Positions 45,137 through 54,927 of a stretch of DNA of 64,000 nt are shown here, piece after piece. Numbering within the stretch: position 1 is the first letter of the stretch; each line of letters opens with the position of its first letter. A model generated the notes under the pieces. It had not been told where the DNA came from and did not search any database. It saw only the letters and a list, made by a program, of their open reading frames with translations. Location of the stretch: positions 2,165,001-2,229,000 of the forward strand of contig NZ_JAPHOV010000001.1 of assembly GCF_026191185.1 (NCBI RefSeq), given 5' to 3'. Both the position numbers and the translations under genes were made by a program. The DNA comes from Legionella sp. PATHC032 (lineage in GTDB: Bacteria > Pseudomonadota > Gammaproteobacteria > Legionellales > Legionellaceae).

Positions 45137-47290
45137 CTATATTTCCTGAATTTCAGAATGTCCTTGATGCGAATTCAATAATCGCAATCCATTCACAACC
45201 ACAATCAAACTCGCTCCCATGTCTGCAAACACTGCCATCCAAAGAGTTGCGATGCCCGCAAGTGCCAAAAAGAAAAAAATCCCTTTGATTGCAATGGATA
45301 AGCTAATGTTTTGACGAAGAATCCGTGCTGTGTTGCGACTTAAATCAATGTACAAAGGAAGCATCGCCAAATTGTCATTCATCAAGGCCACATCCGCTGT
45401 TTCCAATGCGGTATCTGTTCCTTTGCCCATTGCAAAACTAACAGTTGCTTTGGCCAAAGCAGGCGCATCATTAATTCCATCACCAACCATTCCTACCGCT
45501 TTATATTGCTCTATGAGAAAATCAATGGCCTGGAGTTTATCCGTAGGCAAAACATTCGCTTTCACTTCATCAATACCCACTTGCTTGGCAATCGCATGAG
45601 CAGTCACCGCATTATCTCCTGTTAACATGGCTGTTTTTATCCCTTGTTGGTGAAGCCTTGCAATCGCCCATTGGCTGGTTGTGCGAAGCGTGTCGGCGAC
45701 TGCAAAAACAGCCAATACAGTGGAGCTGTTGCTTAAGATAACGGTGGTTTTTCCTTCCTCTTCTAATCGTTTGAGTGCTTGTTCTATCGCAGAATTACAG
45801 ACTTGATTGTCTTCAGCCAATTGATGATTGCCTATGTAATAAAGTTCTTGCTGAACCAGTCCTTTCACACCTCGCCCAGGAAGAGCAAAGAATTCCTCCA
45901 CATCCAGCAAGGAACTATTGGATTGTTCTTGTTGCCAATACGTCACTAAAGCATGAGCCACAGGATGTTCGGAGTGACTATCCAGGCTTGCAGCCAACAA
46001 TAACAGTTGCTCTTTGGTTTGGCTCTTATCATAAACAATAAAATCAGTCACAATTGGTTTGCCTTCTGTTAAAGTACCTGTTTTATCCAATGCGATTAAT
46101 TTTAATCGATAACCTGTCTCTAAATAGCTCCCTCCCTTAATAAGAAGTCCATGTTTTGCAGCAGCAGCCAATCCACTCACAACGGTCACCGGCGTTGAAA
46201 TGACTAAAGCACAAGGGCAAGCAATCACCAGCAAAGTTAACGCCTTATAGAGCCAGTCATAAAAAGGATAACCCAATGCCAATGGAGGGAACAGTGCAAT
46301 AAGAACTGCTATCAAGACCATGATGGGTGTGTAATACTTGGCAAATTGGTCCACAAAACGTTGAGTTGGCGCCCGTTCAGCCTGCGCTTGTTCAATGGCC
46401 TTACCAATTTTAGCAAGCAGCGTATCTCCTGATGCTTTTGTGACCTGGACCTCAAAAGCACCATGCTCATTTAAACTACCTGCAAAAACCTCATCCCCTA
46501 CTTGTTTGACTACTGGCATGGACTCACCTGTAATCGGCGCTTGATTGACGGTACTTTGCCCCGAAATCACTACTCCATCCAAGGGAATTCGCTCACCCGG
46601 CCTTACCCTGAAAACAGCCTCTAGTGGTACCTCTTCTACCGGCATGGTTTGCCATTGACCATTGTCCATTTTAACTCGAGCCACTTCCGGAGCAATTTGC
46701 ATCAAACTTCGAATAGCTAATCGCGCTTTATCTAACGAATAACGCTCGATACGCTCAGCCAAAGCAAACAACACGGTAACCATCGCAGCCTCAGGCCACT
46801 CGCCTATCAATACAGCACCACTGATTGCAATCAACATCAAACTGTTAATATTCATGGCTTTGGTGCGCAAAGCAAGCCAACCTTTTTTGAAAGTAGGTGA
46901 ACCACTTAAGACCATAGCCAATAAGGCAGGGATAATACTCCAGGTGGATTGCTCTGTGCCTAAAAAATAAGCCGCCAATTCGGAAAAAAGAGCGAAAACA
47001 CCAGCTAAAATAATGAGTAGCCAAGACGAATCAGAAAGAGACCTCCCTCCTTCTTTTGCTGGATGGATGCCGCTTTTAGAACGCACACTCATTCCTAATG
47101 CTGCAATACGTTGTTGCAACAAATCTATGGAAGAAAGACGATGGTGAATAGTCACTTCTTCAGCAATGAAATTAAAATCCAAATGTTCAATTTCAGGAAT
47201 GCCCTGTAATTGTCGTCGAATCAGTTGCTCTTCTGCAGGACAATCCAGTCCTGCCACAAAAAACGTTGTTAACCTTAAAGGCGTTGTCAT
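45137..47290 (-). CDS. cadA: Zn/Cd/Pb-transporting P-type ATPase (CadA/ZntA-like)
   Basis: A 717-residue P1B-type ATPase exporting Zn, Cd or Pb from the cytoplasm. An N-terminal metal-binding domain carries GLDCPAEEQLI, a CPxEE variant of the usual CxxC. The membrane core has TGES, CPC (in IACPCALVIS, near residue 370), DKTGTLTEG (phosphorylated Asp), SEHPVAHAL and GDGINDAPAL. The ATG at 47290 overlaps the end of the zinc-ribbon gene by 4 nt and was preferred over an upstream start at 47353. It is the last gene of the arsR-type operon. Confidence 0.92.
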   Translation of the reverse strand: MTTPLRLTTFFVAGLDCPAEEQLIRRQLQGIPEIEHLDFNFIAEEVTIHHRLSSIDLLQQRIAALGMSVRSKSGIHPAKEGGRSLSDSSWLLIILAGVFALFSELAAYFLGTEQSTWSIIPALLAMVLSGSPTFKKGWLALRTKAMNINSLMLIAISGAVLIGEWPEAAMVTVLFALAERIERYSLDKARLAIRSLMQIAPEVARVKMDNGQWQTMPVEEVPLEAVFRVRPGERIPLDGVVISGQSTVNQAPITGESMPVVKQVGDEVFAGSLNEHGAFEVQVTKASGDTLLAKIGKAIEQAQAERAPTQRFVDQFAKYYTPIMVLIAVLIALFPPLALGYPFYDWLYKALTLLVIACPCALVISTPVTVVSGLAAAAKHGLLIKGGSYLETGYRLKLIALDKTGTLTEGKPIVTDFIVYDKSQTKEQLLLLAASLDSHSEHPVAHALVTYWQQEQSNSSLLDVEEFFALPGRGVKGLVQQELYYIGNHQLAEDNQVCNSAIEQALKRLEEEGKTTVILSNSSTVLAVFAVADTLRTTSQWAIARLHQQGIKTAMLTGDNAVTAHAIAKQVGIDEVKANVLPTDKLQAIDFLIEQYKAVGMVGDGINDAPALAKATVSFAMGKGTDTALETADVALMNDNLAMLPLYIDLSRNTARILRQNISLSIAIKGIFFFLALAGIATLWMAVFADMGASLIVVVNGLRLLNSHQGHSEIQEI

Positions 47291-47559
47291 AAAGATTTCC
47301 CACATTGGCCACAAAATTTCGCACCTATGGCAATCACTGCACCACAAATGCATAGTGCACTTTCCAGGCTACTGCCACATTCACTGCAAAACCGCATCCC
47401 AGGAGTAAGAGAAGTTTGACATCGTGGGCAATTCATTTTGCCTCGTGAAAGATTAGCTGAGTCCTCTCGATAATCATTTCTTTGACCATGATGAGAGTTA
47501 CGGTAACCGCCATGATGATCGCTCAAGCCATTGCCAAAAATTCTTTTTAAAAAGCCCAT
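47287..47559 (-). CDS. Zinc-ribbon protein in the cadA operon
   Basis: A 90-residue protein with a His/Arg/Asn-rich N-terminus (GLSDHHGGYRNSHHGQRND) and two zinc ribbons: CPRCQTSLTPGMRFCSEC and CICGAVIAIGAKFCGQC. It has no transport or catalytic domain. Placed between the ArsR regulator and CadA, with a 4-nt overlap onto CadA, it could be a metal buffer or chaperone. Function not shown. Confidence 0.75.
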   Translation of the reverse strand: MGFLKRIFGNGLSDHHGGYRNSHHGQRNDYREDSANLSRGKMNCPRCQTSLTPGMRFCSECGSSLESALCICGAVIAIGAKFCGQCGKSL

Positions 47560-47560
47560 G

Positions 47561-47857
47561 TTAATTCTCCATTTCCTCAGTAAAGTGTTTGAGCATGTCC
47601 TCTAAGATGCAGCGCACATGCCTGTCATAAATACTGTAGTAAATGTGTTTGCCTTCTCGAGTGGCTATTAAAAGACGTGCTGAGCGGAGCAGACTCAGAT
47701 GATGGCTGGTTAAAGGCACAGAAAGCTGTAATTGCTCAGCAAGCTCAGATACGGATTTGGGACCTTCCAGACACCTCAAGAGGAGCTTTAACCGATTGGC
47801 TTCGCCCATTAAATGTAAGATGTCACTTAATGTGATAATTTGGTCTTCTGTTAACAT
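47561..47857 (-). CDS. ArsR/SmtB-family metal-responsive repressor
   Basis: A 98-residue winged-helix repressor. The DNA-binding helices read SVSELAEQLQLSVPLTSHHL and the wing AREGKHIYYSIY-like stretch follows. The alpha5 zinc-sensing motif DxHx10HxxE is complete: Asp78, His80, His91 and Glu94, as in CzrA/SmtB. The Cys pair of the alpha3 site (ELCVCDL) is absent, so Zn or Co is more likely sensed than Cd or As. A perfect inverted repeat lies just upstream of its start, so it is probably autoregulated. Confidence 0.9.
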   Translation of the reverse strand: MLTEDQIITLSDILHLMGEANRLKLLLRCLEGPKSVSELAEQLQLSVPLTSHHLSLLRSARLLIATREGKHIYYSIYDRHVRCILEDMLKHFTEEMEN

Positions 47858-47871
47858 AGTTAATTAAACGG

Positions 47872-47887
47872 TTAAACAAGTGTTTAA
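47872..47887. promoter_or_regulatory. Operator-like inverted repeat of the zinc/cadmium operon
   Basis: TTAAACA-AG-TGTTTAA is a perfect 7-2-7 palindrome, 15 bp upstream of the repressor's start codon. This is the form of ArsR/SmtB operators (imperfect 12-2-12 repeats around TGAACA-like arms). An adjacent TTAAAC-like copy precedes it. Confidence 0.72.
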
Positions 47888-47998
47888 TTATAAATATAGT
47901 GCACCGACCTATTTTGTCAAATGGAACTCCAGGCTAGTTTGCACTTTCAAAGAAATATCATTTAAACTAAGTATGTGAAGCCACTTAATGGAGCATTG

Positions 47999-48199
47999 AT
48001 GAATTTCCTTTTCTCTCACATGCCTCTTACGATTGCAGTTTTGGCGTTTCTTCTAGGAATGCTAATGATGATTGCAACTAAAAATCAACACTCGAAATTA
48101 AAAAGAGCCATCGCCACCTCAGGTTTTCTCCTGCCCTTTTTTGGATTGATAGCCTTAATCGCTATCCTTCCTTTGACTTACTTGCCAGAACTAAGATAG
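47999..48199 (+). CDS. Small membrane protein of unknown function
   Basis: A 66-residue protein from the ATG at 47999 with two membrane helices (about 8-26 and 40-60) and a basic loop (KNQHSKLKRA). GGAG lies at a usable distance. It is divergent from the zinc/cadmium operon and convergent with the efflux operon. No family recognised. Confidence 0.55.
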   Translation: MNFLFSHMPLTIAVLAFLLGMLMMIATKNQHSKLKRAIATSGFLLPFFGLIALIAILPLTYLPELR

Positions 48200-48238
48200 A
48201 GTTCTTTCTTTACAGAGTTGGCATGCCAAAAGGACTCG

Positions 48239-51200
48239 TTACATTATTTGTTCTTGTGGTTCGCTTTTAGATTGGCCTTTTTTTCGACGCCCATGAAACA
48301 CATAGTACAAACCAGGCAATACTAATAAAGTCAGAAAAGTGGACGAAATAATACCACCAATTACCACGGTAGCTAAAGGCCGTTGCACCTCAGAGCCCGT
48401 TCCTGTAGCTAAGGCCATCGGTACAAAACCTAAAGAGGCTACTAAAGCGGTCATTAGTACAGGACGAAGTCTTGCCAGTGAACCTTGCAATACAGCATCT
48501 TTCAAATATACTTTTTTCTGCTCGCGTAATTTATTAATAAAAGTAATCATCACAAGACCATTGAGTACGGCCACCCCTGACAAGGCAATGAATCCAACTC
48601 CTGCCGAAATAGATAAAGGAATTCCCCTTAACCACAAAGCAAAAACACCACCCGTTAAAGCCAGAGGAATGCCTGTAAATACCAACAGAGCATCTCTGAC
48701 CTTGCCAAAACTTATAAACAGAAGGAGGAAAATACCTAACAAGGTAATGGGTACAACGATTTGCAATCGTTGGTATGCTGATTGCAATTGCTCAAACTGA
48801 CCTCCCCAGGTAATCCAATAACCGCTCGGTAGTTTGACCTGGCCATCAATGCGCTTTTTTGCTTCACTCACAAACGAACTTAAATCACGGTTTCTGACAT
48901 TCGCAGTAACCACCACACGACGCTTTCCATTTTCACGACTGATTTGATTGGGGCTTTCGCTGCGAATAAGAGAAGCCACTTCACTTAACGGGATAAAATG
49001 CTGCTCACCATCTTTAGACAGAGGCAAAGGAATAAAAATTTGCCGCAATACATTCGGATCGGAACGTAAGGATTCTGGTAGACGTACCACGATATCAAAG
49101 CGCTTATCTCCTTCAAAAAGCTCACCACCTTTTTTCCCGCCTGTGGCTATCACTACCGCCTCTTGAACGGTACCAATTTGCAAGCCATAACGGGCCAGCA
49201 CATCACGATTAATTTCTACCGTCAAGAGAGGTAAACCACTGACTTGCTCGACCTTCACATCGGCAGCGCCAGGTACCTGTTTTAGTTGCGCACTAATCGC
49301 TTCTGCTGTTTTCAGCAAAGTATCCATGTCATCACCAAACACCTTGACCGCTACATCACTACGAACCCCGGAAATTAATTCATTAAAGCGCATTTGAATG
49401 GGCTGGGTAAACTCATAGTTATTCCCTGGAATTTGTTGGACAGCACTCTCAATCTCCTGCACTAACCCTGGTTTGGTTTTTTTCGGGTTAGTCCACTTCT
49501 TCCTTGATTTTAATATGATAAAGGTGTCAGCCACATTAGGCGGCATGGGATCGGTTGCCACTTCGGCAGTTCCCAGCTTTGCAAAAACATTCTTGACCTC
49601 AGAAAATTGCCGGATGCGTTTCTCCACTAAATCCTGCATAGTAATCGCTTGCGTCAAACTGGTGCCTGGAATGCGCATGGCGTGCATGGCAATGTCCCCT
49701 TCATCAAGGCTTGGGATAAATTCTCCGCCTAAATGAAAGGCAATCCCTAAGCTAACAACAACCAATGCCACGGCAGCACTAATAACTACTCGTCGCGCAT
49801 GAAAACAACGTCGTAGCACTTTGGCATACCCTAAAGACAGATAATGCACCAACCAGTTTTCTTTTTCCTGAAGATGTCCTCGTAAAAAAATCGCAACCGC
49901 TGCAGGCACAAAGGTTAAAGCAAACAACATGGAGGCTAAAAGTGCGATAATGACCGTTTGAGCCATGGGCAAAAACATTTTGCCTTCCACACCAGTTAAC
50001 GTCAAAATCGGCAAATAAACGACGGTAATAATAAACACCCCAAAGATACTGGGCCTGATGACTTCCGTAGTCGCATACGAAATCACCTTTAAACGCTCTT
50101 CAAGGTTTAAAACTCGATGGAGCGCATGCTGCTGTTCAGCCAAGTGTTTGATGCAGTTTTCAACAATAATGACCGCCCCATCCACAATCAAACCAAAATC
50201 AAGTGCCCCTAAACTCATTAAATTGGCACTGATTTGATTCTCCACCATGCCAGTAATGGTCAGCAACATGGATAAAGGAATAACCATCGCGGTAATGAGT
50301 GCGGCACGGATATTTCCTAAAAACAAAAATAAAATCACACAAACTAATAAGGCACCTTCCAACAAATTATTCTTCACGGTATTAATCGTCGCATTCACGA
50401 GCGTTGTTCGGTTATATACAGTGATCGCTTCAACGCCTTCAGGAAGAGTCTTGTTAATGTCCTTCATTTTGGCCGCCACGCGCTCAGAAACCGTACGACT
50501 GTTTTCTCCCATTAACATAAAAACCGTACCTAAAACTACTTCTTTACTGTTTTCAGTCGCAGCCCCAGTTCGTAACTCCTTGCCTAAAGCCACTTCAGCG
50601 ACATCACGAATACGAACTGGCGTGCCCTCAAAACTAGCAATGACAATGTTTTCAATATCAGCCATATTTTGGACTTGTCCTGGCACACGGATTAAATTCT
50701 GCTCGCCATTGGTTTCAATATAACCCGCACCGACATTGGCGTTATTGCGCTCTAAGGCTTCCACCACATCGTTTAAACTTAAACGGTAGCGAACCAACTT
50801 GGATGGATCTGGAGTAATATGGAATTGTTTCTCATAACCCCCTATGGTGTTGACTTCAGCAACCCCCTCCACATTGCGAAGTTGTGGTTTAATAATCCAG
50901 TCCTGAATGGTGCGCAACTCCGTAGGATTATAATGCTGGCTTATGGGTACATTCGGTTTGTTGGTGACTGTGTACATAAAAATCTCACCAAGACCAGTTG
51001 AAATGGGTCCTAAGGTGGTTTCCACCCCAGGAGGCAATTTGTCCTTGACCTCTTGTAAACGCTCATTAATCAATTGCCTGGCAAAATAAATATTGGTACC
51101 GTCCTTAAACACCACGGTGACTTGCGATAACCCGTAACGCGATAAGGAACGAGTATAATCCAGACTAGGTAACCCACTCATAGCCAGTTCAATAGGAAAC

Positions 51201-51397
51201 GTGATGCGCTGCTCCACCTCAAAAGGGGAGTAACCGGAGGCTTGGGTATTAATTTGCACCTGCACGTTGGTAATATCAGGAACCGCGTCAATAGGAAGGC
51301 GCTGGAAGTTATACACACCAAGAATGGCAATGACAAGCGTGAATAACAACACAAACCAGCGATGTTTCAGGGAAAAGCGAATGATTTTTTCAAGCAT
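48239..51397 (-). CDS. Heavy-metal RND efflux pump, inner-membrane subunit (CzcA/HelA-like)
   Basis: A 1052-residue proton-driven exporter of divalent metals. It has 12 membrane helices and two large periplasmic loops. The N-terminus MLEKIIRFSLKHRWFVLL and PDITNVQVQINTQASGYSP are typical. The helix 4 motif reads LDFGLIVDGAVIIVEN, matching the zinc/cobalt/cadmium type (HME1), with the charged Asp and Glu pair. It is last in the operon OMF, MFP, RND. L. pneumophila HelCBA has the same order; whether this is that locus or a paralogue cannot be told here, so no symbol is given. Confidence 0.92.
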   Translation of the reverse strand: MLEKIIRFSLKHRWFVLLFTLVIAILGVYNFQRLPIDAVPDITNVQVQINTQASGYSPFEVEQRITFPIELAMSGLPSLDYTRSLSRYGLSQVTVVFKDGTNIYFARQLINERLQEVKDKLPPGVETTLGPISTGLGEIFMYTVTNKPNVPISQHYNPTELRTIQDWIIKPQLRNVEGVAEVNTIGGYEKQFHITPDPSKLVRYRLSLNDVVEALERNNANVGAGYIETNGEQNLIRVPGQVQNMADIENIVIASFEGTPVRIRDVAEVALGKELRTGAATENSKEVVLGTVFMLMGENSRTVSERVAAKMKDINKTLPEGVEAITVYNRTTLVNATINTVKNNLLEGALLVCVILFLFLGNIRAALITAMVIPLSMLLTITGMVENQISANLMSLGALDFGLIVDGAVIIVENCIKHLAEQQHALHRVLNLEERLKVISYATTEVIRPSIFGVFIITVVYLPILTLTGVEGKMFLPMAQTVIIALLASMLFALTFVPAAVAIFLRGHLQEKENWLVHYLSLGYAKVLRRCFHARRVVISAAVALVVVSLGIAFHLGGEFIPSLDEGDIAMHAMRIPGTSLTQAITMQDLVEKRIRQFSEVKNVFAKLGTAEVATDPMPPNVADTFIILKSRKKWTNPKKTKPGLVQEIESAVQQIPGNNYEFTQPIQMRFNELISGVRSDVAVKVFGDDMDTLLKTAEAISAQLKQVPGAADVKVEQVSGLPLLTVEINRDVLARYGLQIGTVQEAVVIATGGKKGGELFEGDKRFDIVVRLPESLRSDPNVLRQIFIPLPLSKDGEQHFIPLSEVASLIRSESPNQISRENGKRRVVVTANVRNRDLSSFVSEAKKRIDGQVKLPSGYWITWGGQFEQLQSAYQRLQIVVPITLLGIFLLLFISFGKVRDALLVFTGIPLALTGGVFALWLRGIPLSISAGVGFIALSGVAVLNGLVMITFINKLREQKKVYLKDAVLQGSLARLRPVLMTALVASLGFVPMALATGTGSEVQRPLATVVIGGIISSTFLTLLVLPGLYYVFHGRRKKGQSKSEPQEQIM

Positions 51398-51406
51398 CTT
51401 TAATCC

Positions 51407-52657
51407 TTAGTGCTCATGGCTTGCACCTTCTTTTCCAAGCTCTGCTTTCATAAAAAAACTGTTTTTACTGACATAACGTTGTTCTACATCAAGCCCAGAC
51501 ACCACTTCTGCCCATTGACTGTCTTTTTCACCCAAAATAACGGGTGTTGCCTCAAAATAATCCCCTTGCTGTACAAACACTACTTCTTTTCCATCCATTC
51601 GTTGTATGGCAGAAAGAAGAACAGCAACCGGCACTGTTTTTTCTTTAATAGTAATAGCCCCATTCACATACATCCCTGGCAACCAAAGACGCCTGTCATT
51701 AGAAAGTACGGCACGCGCCAAAGTGGTTTGGCTATCCTCAACACCCAAGGGTGAAATATAAGAAATAGTACTGATGGATTTTGGTTTGCCCTCATCCCCT
51801 GTCACAGTGACTTCCATACCTTGTTTCACAAGGGGCGCTTCCTTGCGATACAATGTAAAATCCGCCCACACCGTAGCCAAATTAGCCACTTCATAAATGG
51901 GCTTGGTGTTTTGAGCAAGCTCTCCATTGGTCGCATATTTTTGTACGATAGTCCCAGTAATAGGCGCAGTAATGGTATAGTTTTGTAAGCTTTCATTACT
52001 TTCAATAGTGACTAACACTTCTCCTTTCATCACTTCATCACCTAAATTTTTAGTCATGGACTGAATAATACCTGAATAGCGCGGATAAATTGGAGCCAAC
52101 GTATCGCGATTAGGAGCAATCTTGCCTACCACTTTTAATTGAGTCTTAATGGTTTGACTTTGAGCGGTGGCCATTTGAATATCAGCCGCCTTTAAAACCT
52201 CAGCTACTATTTTAACTCGCCCCTCGTAGCTGGCATAATGCCAATTGTAACGCTTTTCCTGCAAGGTTAATTGAATGGTAACATCAAACGAATGAGGTTC
52301 TCGAATCACCTGGTTGCTTTGTAAAAAATTCTCAACTGGAATGAAGGTAATAACCTCTTTTTTATCATTAAACCGAGTGAGTTCAACTGTTAAATGGGCT
52401 TTATCAGGAGAGATCATTTTTCCGTTTTGATACAAGTAAGCACGAAAACGAGGAGGCATACCCCTTTCAAAAATTAAAAGTTCCAATGCCGTATTTCCCT
52501 CTTTAAACAAACGTCCACCTTGTGGACCTTTTTCCATAGTCTTTTGATGTTCGCTTTCTTCAGAGTGGTTGTTTTCAGCTCTTAAGGAAAACGAACTAAA
52601 GCTCAATAAAAGAATCAGCGATAGAAAATAAGGAATGAATGGCCTTTGAAATTTCAT
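51407..52657 (-). CDS. Membrane-fusion (adaptor) protein of the metal RND pump (CzcB/HelB-like)
   Basis: A 416-residue periplasmic adaptor with signal peptide (about 1-27, SFSLRA). A lipoyl/barrel-sandwich pair (YSGIIQSMTKNLGDEVMKG, VLVTIESNESLQNYTI, ITGTIVQK) and beta-barrel domain follow, then a His-rich C-terminus (KEGASHEH). It overlaps the outer-membrane gene by 4 nt and lies 9 bp before the pump gene. The N-terminal SEESEHQ part is also His-rich, which fits metal binding. Confidence 0.9.
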   Translation of the reverse strand: MKFQRPFIPYFLSLILLLSFSSFSLRAENNHSEESEHQKTMEKGPQGGRLFKEGNTALELLIFERGMPPRFRAYLYQNGKMISPDKAHLTVELTRFNDKKEVITFIPVENFLQSNQVIREPHSFDVTIQLTLQEKRYNWHYASYEGRVKIVAEVLKAADIQMATAQSQTIKTQLKVVGKIAPNRDTLAPIYPRYSGIIQSMTKNLGDEVMKGEVLVTIESNESLQNYTITAPITGTIVQKYATNGELAQNTKPIYEVANLATVWADFTLYRKEAPLVKQGMEVTVTGDEGKPKSISTISYISPLGVEDSQTTLARAVLSNDRRLWLPGMYVNGAITIKEKTVPVAVLLSAIQRMDGKEVVFVQQGDYFEATPVILGEKDSQWAEVVSGLDVEQRYVSKNSFFMKAELGKEGASHEH

Positions 52658-53898
52658 TGACTCTCCTTAATGGGCTCTAATCCTAAAAGCCCTGTCATCT
52701 GAATTAAAGATTTATGATAATCGGCATGAGCCTGCTGATAATGACGCTCTTCCTCATACAAGGTACTTAATGCCGTATAAAGTTCCACATAAGTATAACG
52801 ACCCATTTGATAACCCTCTTGAGCCAATTGGATGGACTTACGCGCGGAGGGCAATAAGGAATCCGTGACTAAATTGGCTTCGTATTGACTTTGTTGGGCT
52901 TGTAAAAAAACCGCATAGACATTTTGACGCACCTCAAGACGCGTGCTTTGAAACTCATGAGCCGCTTGAGTATATTGCGCTTCAGCCGTCATGATTTTCC
53001 CTTGATTGCGATTATAAACAGGTACTTCTGCAAAAGCAGACATCACCGCAGCATTACTGCCATCATCAGAAAAATGGCGACCACCCAATTGAATATTTAA
53101 ATCAGGCCAAACGGATTTTTTAACGGCAGTAATCGTGGCTCGCCTGGCTTGTAATTGCAATTGCATTTGCACAAGCTGCGGGCTTTGCGGTAGTTTTTTT
53201 ATTAATTCGGACCAATCCAGAGTAAGACCAGGCAATCCTTTATCCACCAAAGGCTTATCAATTCTTAACCCATAACCTAATAGACGGGCGAGCCTTGCTC
53301 GTTGTAGCAAAGCATCACGTGATGCTTTGCTTTCCTGAATTCGAGCCTCACCCAAGCGCACTTGGGCTAATCGCAAATCCAACTCCGCACCAGCACCCGC
53401 TTTAACCCGGCGTTCAATGGCGACTACAATGTCTTGATTAAGTTTGGTTAATTTTTTGGTTACCTTATGCCATTGTTCTGCATATAAAGCATCCACGTAC
53501 GCGTTACCAACTGCCATATAAAGCACCGTTTTTTGCACTTTAATACTCGCAAGAGAAGTCAAATAATCCGCATAGGTTGCTTTTTGCAAATACTGAAGAC
53601 GATGCCCTAAAGGAATAGGTTGTGTCACAGAAGCCGTGGTTTCTGCTGATTCATAACTGGAATAGACACCAGAACCACCAAAATTTTCTGCTGTTAAATT
53701 AAGTTGGGGGTTAGGATAAAGTCCGCTTTGAATAAAAGCACCTCTCATGGCTTGCGCTTTATCTATTTCAGCTTGCAATTCAGGGTTATTGCGATAAGCC
53801 ATAGCCAAGGCTTGTTTGAATGTGAAGGTTGTATTGGCTTTTGTACTGAATGACAAGCTCAGTAAAACCAGTGAAACCAACCTTAAAAAAAGCCCCAT
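52654..53898 (-). CDS. Outer-membrane factor of the metal RND pump (CzcC/HelC-like)
   Basis: A 414-residue TolC-fold protein with a signal peptide (about 1-21, ending TKA) and long helical hairpins (LRLAQVRLGEARIQESKASRDAL). The tail contains EERHYQQAHADYHKSLIQM. It starts the metal-efflux operon. A short GGATT/AATCC inverted repeat at 53963-53973 lies upstream, but no clear promoter was identified. Confidence 0.9.
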   Translation of the reverse strand: MGLFLRLVSLVLLSLSFSTKANTTFTFKQALAMAYRNNPELQAEIDKAQAMRGAFIQSGLYPNPQLNLTAENFGGSGVYSSYESAETTASVTQPIPLGHRLQYLQKATYADYLTSLASIKVQKTVLYMAVGNAYVDALYAEQWHKVTKKLTKLNQDIVVAIERRVKAGAGAELDLRLAQVRLGEARIQESKASRDALLQRARLARLLGYGLRIDKPLVDKGLPGLTLDWSELIKKLPQSPQLVQMQLQLQARRATITAVKKSVWPDLNIQLGGRHFSDDGSNAAVMSAFAEVPVYNRNQGKIMTAEAQYTQAAHEFQSTRLEVRQNVYAVFLQAQQSQYEANLVTDSLLPSARKSIQLAQEGYQMGRYTYVELYTALSTLYEEERHYQQAHADYHKSLIQMTGLLGLEPIKESQ

Positions 53899-54171
53899 TC
53901 CTTTTTCCTTGAATTAAGATAACCAAGATAATCTGTTCACACCATGATTTGACATTCTAACTGGATTTAATCCATACTTAAACCACTGTTTTGATGCCTT
54001 TAATTATGAGTAAATGCTTCTTTCTCTATAAATACCTAATTCTTGAAATCCATAAAACAAAACCGATACCAATTCAATGTAAAAAACCAGATGCTTTCAA
54101 TTAAAAACGGATTTTATTAAGTAGTGTGTTATGCAAAAATAGGGCAATACATGTAATCATCAAGAAGCTTG

Positions 54172-54927
54172 TTAGCCTTTGATATTATAACCGGCATCCA
54201 CATAGAGAATTTGCCCCGTAATAGAAACGGCTTTATCAGACACCAAAAACGCCGCCATCTCACCTATAGCCTCTATGGTCACCAGCTGATGAAGGGGTGC
54301 CTCATTGGCTGCCTTCTCCATCAGTTTATCAAAATCGGCCAACCCTGATGCCGCGCGCGTACTGATTGGCCCCGGAGAAATGGCATTGACCCTAATCTTT
54401 TTACTCCCAAGTTCCATAGCAAGATAACGAACTGAAGTTTCTAAAGCGGCCTTAACTGGCCCCATGAGATTGTAATTTTTAACGACTTTTTCTGCACCAT
54501 AATAACTCATGGTCATGATACTTCCTCCATTGACCATGAGTGGCTCAGCCGCTTTTGCCAATCGGATAAGAGAATGACAAGAAACATCCATGGCCACCAT
54601 AAATCCCTCTTTGGAGCAATCGACAACCCGACCTTGTAAATCCGCTTTTGGCGCAAAAGCAATGGCATGAATGACAAAATCAAGATGACTCCAGCTCTCC
54701 TTTATCCTTTGGAATAATGCATCGAATTGGGCTTTATCCGTCACATCAAGGGGCATGAAAATGGATGCTGAAACCTGTTCTGCTAGAGACTGAACATAAC
54801 TCTTGGCTTTCTCATTCTGATACGTGATGGCTAATTCGCAATTGGCCTCATACAATACTTTGGCACAACCCCAGGCAATTGAGTGTTCATTAGCAATACC
54901 AATAATCAGTCCTTTTTTATTCTTCAT
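54172..54927 (-). CDS. fabI: Enoyl-ACP reductase, FabI-like
   Basis: A 251-residue short-chain dehydrogenase of the FabI group, with the NADH loop GIANEHSIAWG at the N-terminus and AIAFAPKADLQGRVVD. The catalytic Tyr and Lys are in YNLMGPVKAALE (Tyr-x6-Lys), and the C-terminal motif is QILYVDAGYNIKG. It may be a second FabI beyond the genome's main copy. It overlaps the end of the decayed ackA and closes the PHA operon. Confidence 0.88.
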   Translation of the reverse strand: MKNKKGLIIGIANEHSIAWGCAKVLYEANCELAITYQNEKAKSYVQSLAEQVSASIFMPLDVTDKAQFDALFQRIKESWSHLDFVIHAIAFAPKADLQGRVVDCSKEGFMVAMDVSCHSLIRLAKAAEPLMVNGGSIMTMSYYGAEKVVKNYNLMGPVKAALETSVRYLAMELGSKKIRVNAISPGPISTRAASGLADFDKLMEKAANEAPLHQLVTIEAIGEMAAFLVSDKAVSITGQILYVDAGYNIKG

